The notes under the pieces were generated by a model. That model ran no database searches. It was not told the origin of the DNA and saw only the letters and a program-made list of their open reading frames with translations. Below are positions 56,034 through 56,350 of a stretch of 56,350 nucleotides of DNA, piece by piece. Numbering within the stretch: position 1 is the first letter of the stretch; the number at the start of each line of letters is the position of its first letter. The position numbers and the translations under genes are program-made. Origin of the DNA: DATFRX01 sp035630615 (GTDB taxonomy: Bacteria > Actinomycetota > Actinomycetes > Propionibacteriales > Nocardioidaceae); NCBI GenBank assembly GCA_035630615.1, contig DASQKI010000014.1, positions 1-56,350 of the forward strand. The letters are read 5' to 3'.

Positions 56034-56350
56034 TCAGACGAGGAGGCCACCCTCCATGACACCGATGGCGCGCAGGTCGCGGTACCAGCGCTCGACCGGG
56101 TGTTCCTTGACGAATCCGTGGCCGCCGAGCAACTGCACGCCGTCGGTCCCGATCCGCATGCCGTGTTCAGTGCACAGCCGTCGGGCAAGCCCCACCTCGC
56201 GGGCGTAGTCCTTGCCCTGCTCGGCCCGGGCAGCCGCTCGGTACGTCGCGAGCCGCATGCCTTCGAGCTCGATCCCGATGTTGGCGACCATGAACGCGAC
56301 GGATTGCCGGTGCGCGATCGGCTCGCCGAAGGCCTGGCGCTCCTTGACGT
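56034..56350 (-). CDS. Acyl-CoA dehydrogenase family protein, 5' end outside window
   Basis: The last 105 residues of a second acyl-CoA dehydrogenase are open to the window edge: VKERQAFGEPIAHRQSVAFM, ELEGMRLATYRAAARAEQGK, LARRLCTEHGMRIGTDGVQL, LGGHGFVKEHPVERWYRDLR and IGVMEGGLLV. This is the C-terminal helical domain with the conserved QxFGxPI and GGxGFxxExPVERxxRD motifs. The N-terminal FAD domain and the start lie beyond 56350. The usual EGT catalytic-region motif reads MEGG. Confidence 0.88.
   Translation of the reverse strand, partial: VKERQAFGEPIAHRQSVAFMVANIGIELEGMRLATYRAAARAEQGKDYAREVGLARRLCTEHGMRIGTDGVQLLGGHGFVKEHPVERWYRDLRAIGVMEGGLLV

Overview
The window is high-GC DNA with short intergenic gaps, frequent GTG starts, start/stop overlaps and several apparently leaderless promoters. 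Together with bsaP next to bioB, a TCGAAC-N4-GTTCGA type SOS box, an Rv2578c-type radical SAM protein and an actinomycete HelR behind a rifamycin-associated element, this points to an actinobacterium. Nocardioidaceae (Aeromicrobium/Nocardioides/Kribbella-like) is my best guess, with moderate confidence and no 16S to test it.

Layout. 0-6 kb: the end of an AtuA-family gene, two small gene relics (TIGR03084-like and short-chain dehydrogenase), tRNA-Leu(GAG), then a regulon (aldo/keto reductase, DUF2255, zinc alcohol dehydrogenase, XRE/MmyB-type regulator, thiamine-diphosphate enzyme) in which most members carry a frameshift or truncation. Three promoters here share a CAGGG-N3-CCCTG palindrome at the same distance from the -10 box. 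6-13.7 kb: a LacI regulator divergent from a tightly overlapping operon for uptake and catabolism of a shikimate/quinate-type compound (TRAP transporter, shikimate dehydrogenase homologue, phosphotriesterase-like hydrolase, 3-dehydroshikimate dehydratase). 14-19 kb: a large LuxR-type ATPase regulator divergent from OsmC and FAD-monooxygenase genes and a 72-residue protein; the last two transcription units share a repeated inverted-repeat operator. 19-21.5 kb: helR with its rifamycin-associated element.

21.5-33 kb: scattered metabolic genes (esterase, BBE-type FAD oxidase, asparagine synthetase, MarR-GNAT fusion with palindromic operator, secreted lytic transglycosylase, DUF1028, MmcQ/YjbR, DUF1876), then a MocR regulator flanked by two PEP-mutase/isocitrate-lyase paralogues. 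33-40 kb: a broken aldo/keto reductase, an alkyl-DHAP-synthase-like flavoenzyme, an intact aldo/keto reductase, an MBL hydrolase, and dinB sharing an SOS box with an intein-interrupted radical SAM gene. 40-50 kb: housekeeping and stress genes (glutamine methyltransferase, hydrolase, potassium channel, acylphosphatase, universal stress protein, HrpA helicase, a secreted cupredoxin, another aldo/keto reductase). 50-54.6 kb: divergent biotin cluster bsaP-bioB / bioA-bioF-bioD, closed by a long inverted repeat. 54.8-56.35 kb: two acyl-CoA dehydrogenase genes, the second cut by the window edge.

No CRISPR array, rRNA, insertion sequence or phage gene was recognised.
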